DNA of 14,640 nucleotides from Deltaproteobacteria bacterium (GTDB lineage Bacteria; Desulfobacterota; Desulfobacteria; Desulfobacterales; SURF-7): contig JAFDJC010000041.1 of the NCBI GenBank assembly GCA_019307665.1, forward strand, positions 1-14,640, in the 5' to 3' direction. A model generated the notes under the pieces. It made no database searches and had not been told where the DNA came from. It worked only from the letters and a program-made list of their open reading frames with translations. A program made the translations under genes and the position numbers. Each line of letters opens with the position of its first letter. Position 1 is the stretch's first letter. This document shows, piece by piece, positions 13,899 to 14,640 of this stretch.

Positions 13899-14640
13899 TC
13901 AGGCTGCTATTTGAAATGCTCTTTCGGTGGCACTGCGAATTTCATCAGGCGTAAAGGGTTTGGGGAGATAATCGATCGCTCCGATTTTTGCTGCTTCCAC
14001 TGCTGTTTCTATACTTGCGTATCCAGTTATAATAATGACTTTGGATGCAGGTTGCTTTTCAGAAATCATTTGAAGAAGCTCCAAGCCCTTTACCTCCGGG
14101 ATTCTCAGGTCCAAAAGAACCAGTTTGTAAGGGTGCTGATCAATTTTTTCAATGGCCTCGGCTTTTGTAACCGCCTGATCAACACTATATCCTTTTTTCG
14201 CCAGGATTTTTCTTATGTTATTATTGACAGCCACCTCATCATCGATAACGAGAATGTTTTTAAAAGTCGCTTCTTTGGGGAGGTCAGGATAATCCAAAAC
14301 ATTATCTACGATGGCTTCTGTTTTTGAAACAACCATTTTTTTCAATTCTTCATAAGGAAGGAATGAAAGGTCCTCATGGACCAGATAGTTCACATAATCG
14401 GAACCCGTGATCGCTGCGACCTCGTCGTAATCAAACGGCATATCGATACCGATCATCTTTTTAGCATCAAACTGAGCTGCTTTCCCGGCACTTTTTTTCT
14501 TTTTGGCTTTTTTCTGGGGGCAGGCGCTCTTTTTGACTCCGGCTTTGCAGGTTGTACCGAGTTTTTTATAGATGTCGCAGACCATGTCACCGACCATGCA
14601 ATAGTTTTCGATGGTTTCCACAGGGGCGATTTTCGCTTCA
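13899..14640 (-). CDS. Response regulator, receiver domain at the C-terminus; 5' end outside the window
   Basis: The frame is open to the right edge. A GTG at 14621 is available, but it has no ribosome binding site, so the gene probably begins further right. Counting from that GTG, residues about 120-240 are a CheY-like receiver: D127/D128 (VIDDE), phospho-acceptor D171 (LLDLRIP), T199 (IITGY), K221 (LPKPF). The 120 residues before it are unrelated to known output domains that I recognise: a Cys-containing start (C8, C15, C25, C34), a Lys-rich stretch (KKAKKKK) and an acidic helical part. No DNA-binding domain follows the receiver, so it either works through protein contacts or has its effector part further upstream. 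Whether it controls the nearby redox operon cannot be told. Confidence 0.8.
   Translation of the reverse strand, partial: EAKIAPVETIENYCMVGDMVCDIYKKLGTTCKAGVKKSACPQKKAKKKKSAGKAAQFDAKKMIGIDMPFDYDEVAAITGSDYVNYLVHEDLSFLPYEELKKMVVSKTEAIVDNVLDYPDLPKEATFKNILVIDDEVAVNNNIRKILAKKGYSVDQAVTKAEAIEKIDQHPYKLVLLDLRIPEVKGLELLQMISEKQPASKVIIITGYASIETAVEAAKIGAIDYLPKPFTPDEIRSATERAFQIAA

Noticed and set aside
1..14640. CRISPR arrays, tRNA or rRNA genes, insertion sequences
   Set aside because: No regularly spaced repeats, no cloverleaf or rRNA-like segments, and no transposase or terminal inverted repeats were seen.

Overview
The window looks like the chromosome of an anaerobic, sulfate-reducing Desulfobacterota bacterium, most likely Desulfobacterales-like. 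The reasons are a DsrC with both redox cysteines, an AhbA-type siroheme decarboxylase subunit (alternative haem pathway), a large flavin/iron-sulfur Hdr-Flx-Nuo type operon, and two genes that use in-frame UGA as selenocysteine. No taxonomic marker gene is present, so this is inference from gene content.

Layout. Left, plus strand (163-1526): an HD-domain phosphohydrolase overlapping an exported SRPBCC/START-type protein. Convergent to them, minus strand (1571-2877): an overlapping pair, ahbA and a nitrilase-superfamily amidohydrolase. A strong Rho-independent terminator (2904-2935) separates this pair from the main element, a minus-strand operon of about 10 kb (12933 down to 2976). In transcription order it holds: an HdrA N-terminal FAD module with a UGA codon; nuoE-like; nuoF-like; a 1084-residue fusion (NuoG-type N-terminus + HdrA C-terminal part + a second, complete HdrA); a selenocysteine mvhD/flxD; flxC-like; flxB-like; flxA-like; and dsrC, which also seems to have its own promoter. 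Upstream of the operon are a RelE/Phd toxin-antitoxin pair (13104-13635) and, at the right edge, a response-regulator gene whose 5' end lies outside the window.

Main observation. The first HdrA of this operon is encoded in two pieces. The 128-residue first gene ends just after a CxxCxxCxxxC ferredoxin motif. The sequence that would normally follow it in HdrA appears about 2.9 kb downstream, at about residue 195 of the fusion protein. What lies between is a NuoE-NuoF-NuoG(N-terminal) cassette. The arrangement reads as if a nuoEFG' cassette had been placed inside an hdrA gene, with the FAD half kept as a separate selenoprotein. Its UGA replaces the second Cys of the HdrA DCxxC motif, and a stem-loop with an AGGU loop starts 15 nt downstream. 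The mvhD UGA replaces a conserved Cys in the GCHPGxCHY motif, with a perfect 7-bp hairpin starting 16 nt downstream.

How the genes may work together (inference). NuoE/NuoF supplies an FMN/NAD(P)H site, FlxA a second FAD/NAD(P)H site, and the two HdrA modules flavin sites suited to electron bifurcation. MvhD, FlxB and FlxC wire these together with Fe-S clusters. DsrC is a plausible thiol/disulfide partner, but no HdrB/HdrC (the usual heterodisulfide-reducing part) is encoded in the window. A consensus-like promoter followed at once by a terminator-like hairpin suggests that entry into the operon may be controlled by attenuation.
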